From contig JASDSW010000048.1 in assembly GCA_041441555.1 (NCBI GenBank), forward strand, positions 1 to 19,652: a stretch of 19,652 nt of DNA. The letters are read 5' to 3'. This stretch comes from Pseudaeromonas sp041441555 (GTDB lineage: Bacteria; Pseudomonadota; Gammaproteobacteria; Enterobacterales; Aeromonadaceae). The notes beneath the pieces are model-generated. The model saw nothing but the letters and a program-made list of their open reading frames with translations. It made no database searches and was not told the origin of the DNA. Both the position numbers and the translations under genes were made by a program. This document shows, piece by piece, positions 8,004-14,997 of this stretch (its first letter is position 1; every line of letters begins with the position of its first letter).

Positions 8004-9449
8004 TTATTGGCGCCCCAACGCGATCCCCAACGGGATCTGTTGCAAGCGATTTAAGGCACAGGCAAAAATCTTGCTACTCCCCACCAGATTCTCGAGTGCC
8101 AGATGCTCATTCGCCTGATGAGCCGTATCAGGATATTCCGGGAATAAAGCTCCAAACGATACACAATTTGGGAGAGCGCGGGCGAAACTGACGCGCCCAG
8201 AGGCGACAGGGTTTCTTGCCTCACCAGTTAGCGCCCGGTAACTGTCACTCAGCAGGCTAATCAAAGGGGAATCCGGATCGACCTGGAGCGGTGGCAGGTG
8301 TCTTTGCTCGTGGTAGTGCCAGCCAAGACAGGCAACCGCGCTCTGCAGCTTCTCAAAAAACGACTCAAACTCGACCGCAACGGGGATCCGGATATCTAGA
8401 TCGATCCGACTGCTCTGCGCATTGATGACTAACCCCGACACATTCACGGTCAGCTTCCCACTGCAGCCATCGGCGACATCTCCCAACAATGCCCGGGCAT
8501 GGGGATCATTGCCCACCACTAGGCTGCAAAAACCCAGCGCAGGATGCTGGTAACCAACCGATTGCAGAGTCCGACTCAGACGAATGATGGCATTCACCCC
8601 CGCGCAGTCACAGAGATCCGCGGGCGCCGATTGCCCCAAGACCACGGTCTTTCCATCCTCGGCATACCAGGGCAGGTTGGCCGCATCGAGTTTCTTTTGC
8701 AGCGCTTTTTGGCGTTTCCCCTGATAAGCCGCACGATCCGGCACGCGATGGTCGGCGCCGACACACTCGAGCTGCAAATCAGCCGATGCAGGGCCATGCA
8801 ACGATAATTGCAGCAGACGCTTCTCAGCGTACACCACCGGGAAGGTGCCGGTCGGCGAGAAGGAGACCTCCGGAACACGTTCCTGACGCAGGTAGTGCGC
8901 GCTGCTCTGCCACTGCTGATTGGCATCCAAGGCCAGGATCAGCCGGGTCGTGTGTCGCAGCGGGGAGGCAAATTCACGCAGCGCCCGCATGGCAAACAGA
9001 GCGGCCACCACGGCCCCCTTACACTGTTGCCCACCACAGCCATACAAAAAACCATTACGCGATTCGAGGGTGAAGGGGTCACTGAACCAATCGGCTGCAT
9101 TAGCCGAACCATCCATATCCAGGTGACAAAGGATCCCAATCATCTCCGAGCCACCAGCTAACTCGACATAACCATAATGCCCCTCAGGATCCTTGTAGCT
9201 GTGCAGCCCCAACTCTTCACCGAGCGCCAGCACCTCGTCCAAACAGCGGCTGATCGATGGGCCATAGGGCATAGCTTCAACGCTCGGCTCGGGATAACTG
9301 GGGATGGCAACCAAACGCGCCAATGCATTCACCATGGTGACAGACTGCTCATCGAGCCAGCGCCCACTAGCGCCACTTGCGGCAAACTCGCTCTGCTGTT
9401 GGGAATCACTCACCGCTGGGTGAACTATTGGATCATCGCTGGCGATCAT
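8004..9449 (-). CDS. M20 (PepV-like) dipeptidase homologue lacking its metal site; probable pseudoenzyme
   Basis: This intact 481-codon gene has the length and order of PepV/Sapep-type M20 metallopeptidases. Motif by motif: H109 and D111 are kept (ILCHLDMD). The usual GRGTxDDKG is GCGGQQCKG (137-145), so the metal-bridging Asp is Q142 and its neighbour is C143. The usual GTDEETGS aligns without a gap to ALDANQQW (173-180), so the catalytic Glu and a metal-ligand Glu are A176 and N177. FSPDxxFPVIYAEKG is FSPTGTFPVVYAEKR, so the metal Asp is T200. The last ligand H444 is kept (DTAHQANEHL), while the GGGTYAR loop reads SGRVSFAR. Overall fold signals persist, but metal-dependent hydrolysis looks impossible. 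The ATG at 9449 has an AGGAGG upstream. It lies between the importer operon and lysO. A binding or sensing role for peptides is only a guess. Confidence 0.82.
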   Translation of the reverse strand: MIASDDPIVHPAVSDSQQQSEFAASGASGRWLDEQSVTMVNALARLVAIPSYPEPSVEAMPYGPSISRCLDEVLALGEELGLHSYKDPEGHYGYVELAGGSEMIGILCHLDMDGSANAADWFSDPFTLESRNGFLYGCGGQQCKGAVVAALFAMRALREFASPLRHTTRLILALDANQQWQSSAHYLRQERVPEVSFSPTGTFPVVYAEKRLLQLSLHGPASADLQLECVGADHRVPDRAAYQGKRQKALQKKLDAANLPWYAEDGKTVVLGQSAPADLCDCAGVNAIIRLSRTLQSVGYQHPALGFCSLVVGNDPHARALLGDVADGCSGKLTVNVSGLVINAQSSRIDLDIRIPVAVEFESFFEKLQSAVACLGWHYHEQRHLPPLQVDPDSPLISLLSDSYRALTGEARNPVASGRVSFARALPNCVSFGALFPEYPDTAHQANEHLALENLVGSSKIFACALNRLQQIPLGIALGRQ

Positions 9450-9722
9450 ACGACCTCATCCTCCTGCCGATTGTTATTGTTTTAGGGTAGCCCATAAACA
9501 AAAACAGATACTTTCGAGTTTCACGACCTGTCGCTTCTGACAGCCCCTTGATGAAAACGATATCTGGCCGTTGGTAAACCCAAACTGAATCGGGCAACGG
9601 CTTCACGCTCTGCGTTGGGTAAATTGTGTCCGCCGTCAAAATTTGCGAGAAACCATGACAAGCATTGCCTCCTCTTGAGCAAACAGGCACCATGCCGACT
9701 TTTCACTCCACCGGGCTTACCG
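9450..9722. promoter_or_regulatory. Divergent intergenic region between the M20 homologue and lysO
   Basis: These 273 bp must hold both promoters. I found no convincing -35/-10 pair and no lysine-riboswitch core. The only structures noticed are short hairpins, such as CTGTC/GACAG near 9528-9542. Open frames crossing it lack ribosome sites and overlap real genes. Confidence 0.4.
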
Positions 9723-10628
9723 ATGTTCCTCGATATCCTGCTCATCCTGCTGCCCCTCTTTTTGGGCTATGGACTGCGCCTCTCCTCGGCGATCTTGTTG
9801 AAACGCCTGCAATGGCTCACCAGTCAGATGGTCTATCTGATACTGGCGTTGATGGGGATCGGCCTGGCCTTCATTGACAATCTCAGTCAGCACGTGGCGC
9901 AACTGCTGCAGACGGTCAGCCTGTTTGCCGGCTGCATCTGCGGTTGCAACCTGCTGGCCCTCTGGTGGTTCGACCGTCATCGAGCCCCCTTACAGGCAAC
10001 TGAGAGTCTGCAGACTCAATCCAAGTGGCAGATGGTAGGGGAATCACTGCGCATGGTGCTGGTCGTCCTCTGCGGTTTTGTCATCGGACTCCTGCTGGAG
10101 GCTGGAAGTCTGCCGGTGCACACCTGGAGTAACTGGGCGCTGATGCTGTTGCTCTTTTTTATCGGCATTCAGATGCGCAACTCAGGGATGACGCTGCGCC
10201 AGATATTGCTCAATGGCTGGGCCCTGAAGATTGCCGCAACCCTGGTAGTCAGCAGCTGGATCGGCGGCTTGATGGCAGGAGCCCTGCTGGGATACTCCTG
10301 GTATCAGAGTCTGGCGCTCTCGTCGGCATTTGGTTGGTACTCGCTATCGGGGATCCTGATCGGCGGCGAACTGGGCCCCATTCTCGGCAGTGCAGCCTTT
10401 CTCAATGACCTGGTGCGGGAGTTGTTGGCCATCATGCTGATCCCGCTGCTGATGCGCCATCACGGCTCGGCGGCCATCGGGTTAGGTGGAGCCACCGCAC
10501 TGGATTTCACTCTCCCCATCATCCAGAAGGCAGGCGGCATCCAGGTGGTTCCCGTCGCCGTTGTTTCGGGCTTTCTCCTCAGCCTGCTCGGTCCCGTACT
10601 GATGCTGACATTCCTCTCCTTTCACTGA
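9723..10628 (+). CDS. lysO: LysO-type lysine exporter (YbjE / DUF340 family)
   Basis: The 301-residue protein is strongly hydrophobic along its length, matching E. coli LysO (299 residues), an inner-membrane exporter of L-lysine and the toxic analogue thialysine. Recognisable segments are MFLDILLILLPLFLGYGLRL at the start, MVYLILALMGIGLAFIDNL, LLLFFIGIQMRNSGMTLRQI, the central FGWYSLSGILIGGELGPILG, AAFLNDLVRELLAIMLIP, and GGATALDFTLPIIQKAGG with its acidic residue within the membrane. I start at the ATG at 9723, where homologues begin; the frame continues upstream to a TTG at 9615, but that adds 36 polar residues without family support. The ribosome site is weak (ACCGGG). It converges with asd at a shared terminator. 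In E. coli ArgP controls lysO; no such site is recognised here. Confidence 0.92.
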   Translation: MFLDILLILLPLFLGYGLRLSSAILLKRLQWLTSQMVYLILALMGIGLAFIDNLSQHVAQLLQTVSLFAGCICGCNLLALWWFDRHRAPLQATESLQTQSKWQMVGESLRMVLVVLCGFVIGLLLEAGSLPVHTWSNWALMLLLFFIGIQMRNSGMTLRQILLNGWALKIAATLVVSSWIGGLMAGALLGYSWYQSLALSSAFGWYSLSGILIGGELGPILGSAAFLNDLVRELLAIMLIPLLMRHHGSAAIGLGGATALDFTLPIIQKAGGIQVVPVAVVSGFLLSLLGPVLMLTFLSFH

Positions 10629-10645
10629 GCAGTACGGCGGATAAA

Positions 10646-10675
10646 AACAAAGGGCTGCATCGGCAGCCCTTTTCT
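10646..10675. terminator. Bidirectional Rho-independent terminator between lysO and asd
   Basis: The 7-bp stem GGGCTGC/GCAGCCC closes an ATCG loop and is flanked by an A-rich run on the left and TTTTCT on the right. It therefore has a U-tail when read from either strand and should stop both lysO and asd transcripts. Confidence 0.92.
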
Positions 10676-10691
10676 ACTGGTTTGGCGAGGC

Positions 10692-11807
10692 TTAAGCCTT
10701 CGCCAACAAGATGTTCAGCATGCGACGCAGCGGTTCGGCCGCCCCCCACAACAGCTGATCGCCAACGGAGAAGGCGGAGAGGAAATCGTTGCCCATGTTC
10801 ATCTTGCGCAGACGACCAACCGGAACACTCAGGGTGCCGGTTACCTTGGCCGGAGTCAGCTCCTTCACCGTCACGGCGCGATCATTTTCAATCACGCGCA
10901 CCCAGTCGTTGTGGCTGGCCAGCATCTGATGGATATCATCCAGCGGTACATCCTTCTTCAGCTTGATGGTGAAGGATTGGCTGTGGCAACGCAGAGCGCC
11001 GATCCGCACACAGTTGCCATCCACGGCAATCGGGCTACCGGAGCGACCGAGGATCTTGTTGGTCTCGGCCATCCCCTTCCACTCTTCCTTGCTTTGGCCA
11101 TTGGGCAGCGCGACATCGATCCACGGGATCAGACTGCCGGCCAGCGGAGCGCCGAACTGAGAGGTCGGGAAGGATGGATCGCGCATCGCGGCAGTGACCT
11201 TGCGCTCGATATCCAAAATAGCGGAAGCGGGATCGGCCAGCTCGGCCGCGACCACATCGCGCAGCGCCCCCATCTGGCTGAGCAGCTCACGCATGTGACG
11301 GGCACCAGCCCCGGAGGCCGCCTGATAAGTAGAAGAAGATACCCACTCCACCAGATCGTTGGCAAACAGACCACCCAGCCCCATCAGCATCAGGCTGACG
11401 GTGCAGTTACCACCGACATAAGTCTTGATGCCACGGTCCAAGGCGCTGTCGATGACCTGGCCGTTGACCGGATCCAGAATGATGACGGCTTTTTCTTCCA
11501 TCCGCAGAGTGGAGGCCGCATCGATCCAGTAGCCTTGCCAACCGGTTGCCATCAGTTTGGGGTAGACTTCCTTGGTGTAGTCGCCGCCTTGGCAGGTGAT
11601 GATGATATCGAGAGCACGCAGGGCTTCGATATCGAAGGCGTCCTGCAGCTGGCCAGCCTCTTTACCAAAATTCGGCGCCGCCTGGCCTGCTTGCGAGGTG
11701 GTAAAGAACACCGGTTGGATTTTGGCGAAGTCGTTTTCTTCCACCATGCGGCTCATCAACACCGAGCCCACCATGCCACGCCAGCCAATCAAACCTACTT
11801 TTTTCAT
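10692..11807 (-). CDS. asd: Aspartate-semialdehyde dehydrogenase
   Basis: The 371-residue enzyme (E. coli Asd has 367) reduces aspartyl phosphate to aspartate semialdehyde with NADPH, the branch point to lysine/diaminopimelate, threonine and methionine. The N-terminal dinucleotide-binding motif is VGLIGWRGMVGSVL. The catalytic cysteine is C135 in GGNCTVSLM, the same number as in E. coli, and the active-site His lies in RCHSQSFTIKL. Two tandem ATGs (11810 and 11807) are possible; I chose the second because AGGA sits 6 bases upstream and homologues begin MKKVGLIGW. It is transcribed divergently from ycaO. It shares the lysine theme with lysO and the importer but has its own transcript. Confidence 0.97.
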   Translation of the reverse strand: MKKVGLIGWRGMVGSVLMSRMVEENDFAKIQPVFFTTSQAGQAAPNFGKEAGQLQDAFDIEALRALDIIITCQGGDYTKEVYPKLMATGWQGYWIDAASTLRMEEKAVIILDPVNGQVIDSALDRGIKTYVGGNCTVSLMLMGLGGLFANDLVEWVSSSTYQAASGAGARHMRELLSQMGALRDVVAAELADPASAILDIERKVTAAMRDPSFPTSQFGAPLAGSLIPWIDVALPNGQSKEEWKGMAETNKILGRSGSPIAVDGNCVRIGALRCHSQSFTIKLKKDVPLDDIHQMLASHNDWVRVIENDRAVTVKELTPAKVTGTLSVPVGRLRKMNMGNDFLSAFSVGDQLLWGAAEPLRRMLNILLAKA

Positions 11808-12032
11808 CATCAATCCTGCCCTGGAAATATATAGAAGAACACTGCCCACCACATTACGGATTGACGCGAACTCTGCAAGTCGTTTTCTGCAACATGACGT
11901 GCCATACATTGCAATATCTGCACGACTCACCGCCCCGATGGCGAGCCGATAGTCCGCTGGCATGCCGGACCGGCAACCAGTACACTAGCGCACCGGTCAC
12001 CCATTAACAGACCGATAACAATTCGGAACCCT
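11808..12032. promoter_or_regulatory. Divergent promoter region for asd and ycaO
   Basis: This is a 225-bp gap between the divergent genes. On the asd side there is TATATA (11828-11833), close to the gene and without a good -35. I recognise no lysine-riboswitch core and no operator. Promoter positions are therefore not assigned with confidence. Confidence 0.35.
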
Positions 12033-13793
12033 ATGATGCAAACATTCATTCCCGGAAAAGATGCCGCCCTCGAATCCTCCATCGAGCGCTTTCAAGACAA
12101 ACTACGCGAACTAGGCTTCCACATCGAAGAAGCATCATGGCTCAACCCGGTTCCCCACGTCTGGTCCGTGCACATCCGGGATCGCGACTGTCCGCTCTGT
12201 TTCACCAACGGCAAGGGCGCCAGCAAGAAGGCGGCGCTGGCCTCGGCCCTCGGCGAATATTTTGAGCGTCTATCGACCAACTACTTCTTCGCCGACTTCT
12301 ATCTAGGAGAAGCCATTGCTCAGGGGGAGTTTGTCCATTATCCCAATGAACAGTGGTTCCCCATTCCCGAGGATGGCGAGCTGCCCACAGGTCTGCTCGA
12401 TGACTACACCCGGGACTTCTATGATCCGGAGGGTGAGCTGTCGGCCGACATGCTGATCGATCTGCAATCCGGCAACGAGGAGCGCGGCATCTGCGCCCTG
12501 CCTTTCGTGCGGCAGGACAATCAGCAAACCGTCTACATTCCGGTCAATATCATCGGCAATCTCTATGTTTCCAACGGCATGAGCGCCGGAAACACACCGA
12601 CCGAGGCGCGCACTCAAGCGCTCTCGGAAGTCTTTGAACGCTACGCCAAGAACAAGATCATCGCCGTGGCGATCTCGTTGCCAACCATCCCAGCCGAGGT
12701 GCTGGCCCGCTATCCAGATATTCAGGCGGCCATCGCCGCCCTGGAACACGAAGGATTCCCCATCCTCTGCTACGATGCCTCCCTCGGCGGTCAATTCCCG
12801 GTGATCTGCGTGGTGTTGTTCAATCCCCACAATGGCACCTGCTTTGCCTCCTTCGGCGCCCATCCTCGCTTCGAGGTGGCGCTGGAGCGCACCGTGACCG
12901 AACTGCTGCAGGGGCGCAGCCTCAAGGATCTGGATGTCTTTGCGCCGCCTTCGTTCAGCAATGACGAGGTTGCGGATCACCACAACCTGGAGACCCACTT
13001 CATCGACTCATCCGGGCTCATCAGTTGGGATCTGTTCCGAGAGGAAGCCGATTACGAATTCAGTGATTGGAATTATGCCGGCACCACGGAGCAGGAGTTC
13101 AACCACCTGATCGGCATCTTCCATGCGCTCAAACAACCGGTCTATATCGCCGACTACGAACACCTCGGCGTCTACGCCTGCCGCATCCTGGTACCCGGCA
13201 TGTCCGATATCTATCCGGCCGAGGATCTGATCATCGCCAACAACAACATGGGCGCCGGCCTGCGCGAAGCCGTCCTGGCGCTGCCAGAGAGTGAGGGAAG
13301 CCCGGATGAATACATGGCTTTTTACGACATGCTGGACGAAGAAGGATTCGATGACCGCACCCGGGTACGCGAACTGATCGGCCTGGCGGCCGAGAAGAGT
13401 AGCGGCTGGCATACGTTGCGTGTCGGCGAGCTTAAGAGTCTGCTGGCCCTGGCTGGCGGTGAATTAGCCACCGCGTTGGAATGGGTCAATTGGACTCTCG
13501 AATTCAACGCCACCGTCTTCAGCGCAGAACGGGCCAACTTCTTCCGCTGCCTCAAAGCCAGCCTGGAACTGCACCTCTCCCCCGAGCGGGATCCGGCGCA
13601 ATACCAGCGTGCATTTGCCCAGATGTTTGGTCAGCAAACCCAGCAAGCCGTCTGGGCACACATTCGTGGTGAAGAGCGCTTCTTTGGTCTACAAGCCGGT
13701 GATCTGAGCCTCGACGGCTTCCCGTTGCACCAGAAGCTGCTGGCCGCCTATGACAAGCTGCAAAAAGCCAAACGGGTGGCGTATCCGCGCTGA
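12033..13793 (+). CDS. ycaO: YcaO cyclodehydratase-like protein (ribosomal S12 methylthiolation accessory factor)
   Basis: The product has 586 residues, the same as E. coli YcaO, the founding member of the ATP-using YcaO superfamily. The N-terminal two-thirds is the YcaO domain with its nucleotide/Mg-binding segments GKGASKKAALASALGEYFERLS (about 50-71) and TEARTQALSEVFERYAKNK. The C-terminal third is helical and TPR-like. In E. coli YcaO aids RimO in beta-methylthiolation of Asp88 of ribosomal protein S12; the chemistry of that help is unresolved. There is no TOMM precursor or partner (E1-like or TfuA) gene nearby, which argues against a peptide-natural-product role. GGAACCCT precedes the first of two tandem ATGs. 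The ycaO-focA-pflB-pflA order is as in E. coli. Confidence 0.95.
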   Translation: MMQTFIPGKDAALESSIERFQDKLRELGFHIEEASWLNPVPHVWSVHIRDRDCPLCFTNGKGASKKAALASALGEYFERLSTNYFFADFYLGEAIAQGEFVHYPNEQWFPIPEDGELPTGLLDDYTRDFYDPEGELSADMLIDLQSGNEERGICALPFVRQDNQQTVYIPVNIIGNLYVSNGMSAGNTPTEARTQALSEVFERYAKNKIIAVAISLPTIPAEVLARYPDIQAAIAALEHEGFPILCYDASLGGQFPVICVVLFNPHNGTCFASFGAHPRFEVALERTVTELLQGRSLKDLDVFAPPSFSNDEVADHHNLETHFIDSSGLISWDLFREEADYEFSDWNYAGTTEQEFNHLIGIFHALKQPVYIADYEHLGVYACRILVPGMSDIYPAEDLIIANNNMGAGLREAVLALPESEGSPDEYMAFYDMLDEEGFDDRTRVRELIGLAAEKSSGWHTLRVGELKSLLALAGGELATALEWVNWTLEFNATVFSAERANFFRCLKASLELHLSPERDPAQYQRAFAQMFGQQTQQAVWAHIRGEERFFGLQAGDLSLDGFPLHQKLLAAYDKLQKAKRVAYPR

Positions 13794-13804
13794 GCGCCCG
13801 CTCA
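13791..13804 (+). terminator. Weak stem-loop overlapping the ycaO stop codon
   Basis: TGAGC-GCCC-GCTCA forms a 5-bp hairpin that includes the TGA stop and is followed by TTT then CCCC. It is short for a terminator and may allow read-through toward focA. Confidence 0.25.
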
Positions 13805-14044
13805 TTTCCCCTCAAACCAGTCCAATTGAATGTCGAGTCAGGCAATGCGGCCGGCTCGACAATCCCCCGACGATCTACCGTCAACAACGCGCTCGATTCA
13901 CAGCCGTGAGAATTTATAGTATTTATGATAAACTTTTAGCCGGCCCCATACTCAAACTGGGCAGCGGCTGCTTTGGGGCTGGCGACAACGGGCTGTTTAT
14001 CGTCGATCTGAATGTAGTAAAATTACAAAAGCAACTGGTCTAAA
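13805..14044. other. Non-coding upstream region of focA-pflB with hairpins and a possible distal promoter
   Basis: The 328-bp gap between ycaO and focA contains no credible gene. I see a 7-bp inverted repeat TGTCGAG/CTCGACA (13831-13861, 17-base loop). There is a possible sigma70 pair, TTCACA (13897-13902) and TATTTA (13920-13925), 17 bp apart. Another stem, AGCCG-GCCC/GGGC-AG-CGGCT, spans 13938-13969. In E. coli this region carries several promoters and ArcA/FNR/IHF control. Confidence 0.45.
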
Positions 14045-14058
14045 TTGATCCAAGGCAA
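14045..14058 (+). promoter_or_regulatory. FNR-type binding site upstream of focA
   Basis: TTGATCCAAGGCAA matches the FNR consensus TTGATNNNNATCAA at 8 of 10 specified bases, with a perfect left half. Its centre (14051.5) is 41.5 bp before the start expected from the -10 at 14081, which is the spacing of class II FNR-activated promoters. CRP shares part of this pattern and remains an alternative. Confidence 0.6.
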
Positions 14059-14080
14059 ATTTGGGCCACGGCTTTGTTGC

Positions 14081-14086
14081 TATCAT
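14081..14086 (+). promoter_or_regulatory. -10 element of the focA-pflB promoter
   Basis: TATCAT matches TATAAT at 5 of 6 bases. Transcription would start near 14093, leaving a leader of about 29 bases before the focA start. The -35 position is occupied by the FNR-type site, as expected for an activator-dependent promoter. Confidence 0.55.
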
Positions 14087-14121
14087 TACGACAGTAAAAT
14101 GACAACTTGGATGCCCATCAC

Positions 14122-14952
14122 GTGAAAGCTGAATCTCCATTTGATTGTCTGAAGCCCGAGGCGATTGCCGCCATTGCTGAAGATATCACCTACGGCAAGG
14201 CCACCAAGCCCGCCGCCAAAACCTTCCAACTGGCCATCACCGCCGGTGCCTTTATCGCCATCGCCTTCGTCTTTTATGTCACCGTCCTCGCGACCGGCGG
14301 AAATAAGCTGGCGGGTGGGATTTGCTTCTCTCTGGGGTTGATCCTCTGCGTCATCCTCGGTGGTGAACTCTTTACCTCCACCACCCTGACGCTGGTGGCT
14401 CGCGCCGCCAAACGCATCACCTGGGGGCAATTGCTGAAAAACTGGCTTATTGTTTATTTTGGTAACCTGATTGGCGGCCTCGTCATCGTCGCGCTGGTCA
14501 TGTTGGCCAGCCAGTACATGAACACTAACGGCCAATGGGGCCTGACGGCTCTGAATACCGCCCAGCACAAGATCCATCACACCTTTGTCGAAGCGGTTGC
14601 TCTCGGGATCCTCTGTAACCTGATGGTCTGCGTCGCGGTCTGGATGTCCTTTGGTGGACGCACCATGACCGACAAGGCGCTGATCATGGTGCTGCCGGTC
14701 GCCATGTTTGTCGCCTCCGGTTTCGAGCACAGCATCGCGAACATGTTCATGATCCCGGTCGGCATCTGTATTCAAACATTTGCTGGCCCGGAATTCTGGC
14801 AAGCTATCGGCGCAGATCCGGCCAAATACGCCGATCTCACCATCGGCCATTTTGTCATCAACAATCTGATCCCGGTTACCATCGGCAACATCATCGGTGG
14901 CGGCGTCATGATTGGCCTGACTAACTGGTTTATTTTCCGTCGCCATCACTAA
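14122..14952 (+). CDS. focA: Formate channel FocA
   Basis: This 276-residue inner-membrane formate-nitrite transporter forms a pentamer and moves formate in both directions according to pH. The start is GTG at 14122, because MKAESPFDCLKPEA lines up with the E. coli N-terminus (MKADNPFDLLLPAA); the frame continues to a TTG at 14107 with no benefit. Family motifs: KTFQLAITAGAFIAIAFVFY, GGICFSLGLILCVILGGELF-TST (gating loop with its Thr), KNWLIVYFGNL, and VASGFEHSIANMFMIP, which carries the pore His equivalent to E. coli H209. Compared with E. coli it is about 9 residues shorter, mostly in the first periplasmic loop (LATGGNKLAGG). It is followed 45 bp later by pflB, the source of formate, whose product binds FocA in E. 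coli. Confidence 0.95.
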   Translation: MKAESPFDCLKPEAIAAIAEDITYGKATKPAAKTFQLAITAGAFIAIAFVFYVTVLATGGNKLAGGICFSLGLILCVILGGELFTSTTLTLVARAAKRITWGQLLKNWLIVYFGNLIGGLVIVALVMLASQYMNTNGQWGLTALNTAQHKIHHTFVEAVALGILCNLMVCVAVWMSFGGRTMTDKALIMVLPVAMFVASGFEHSIANMFMIPVGICIQTFAGPEFWQAIGADPAKYADLTIGHFVINNLIPVTIGNIIGGGVMIGLTNWFIFRRHH

Positions 14953-14997
14953 TGGCGTCGGAACCTTCGATCATCAATACCGAAGAGGTAATGAAAC

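Noticed and set aside
9433..9693. Open frame of 86 codons on the - strand ahead of the M20 homologue
   Set aside because: It overlaps the M20 start out of frame and the lysO upstream region, has no convincing ribosome site and no recognisable protein features.
9450..9722. Lysine riboswitch upstream of lysO
   Set aside because: I looked for the conserved L-box core elements here and in the asd leader (11808-12032) and found none; a covariance search would be decisive.
12033..13793. YcaO as part of a thiazole/oxazole peptide biosynthetic cluster
   Set aside because: There is no precursor peptide, E1-like or dehydrogenase partner gene; the conserved ycaO-focA-pfl order and 586-residue length match the housekeeping YcaO.
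13750..14043. Open frame of 97 codons between ycaO and focA
   Set aside because: It starts inside ycaO in another frame and crosses the promoter region; the translation is rich in Arg, Pro and Gln and looks like read-through of non-coding DNA.
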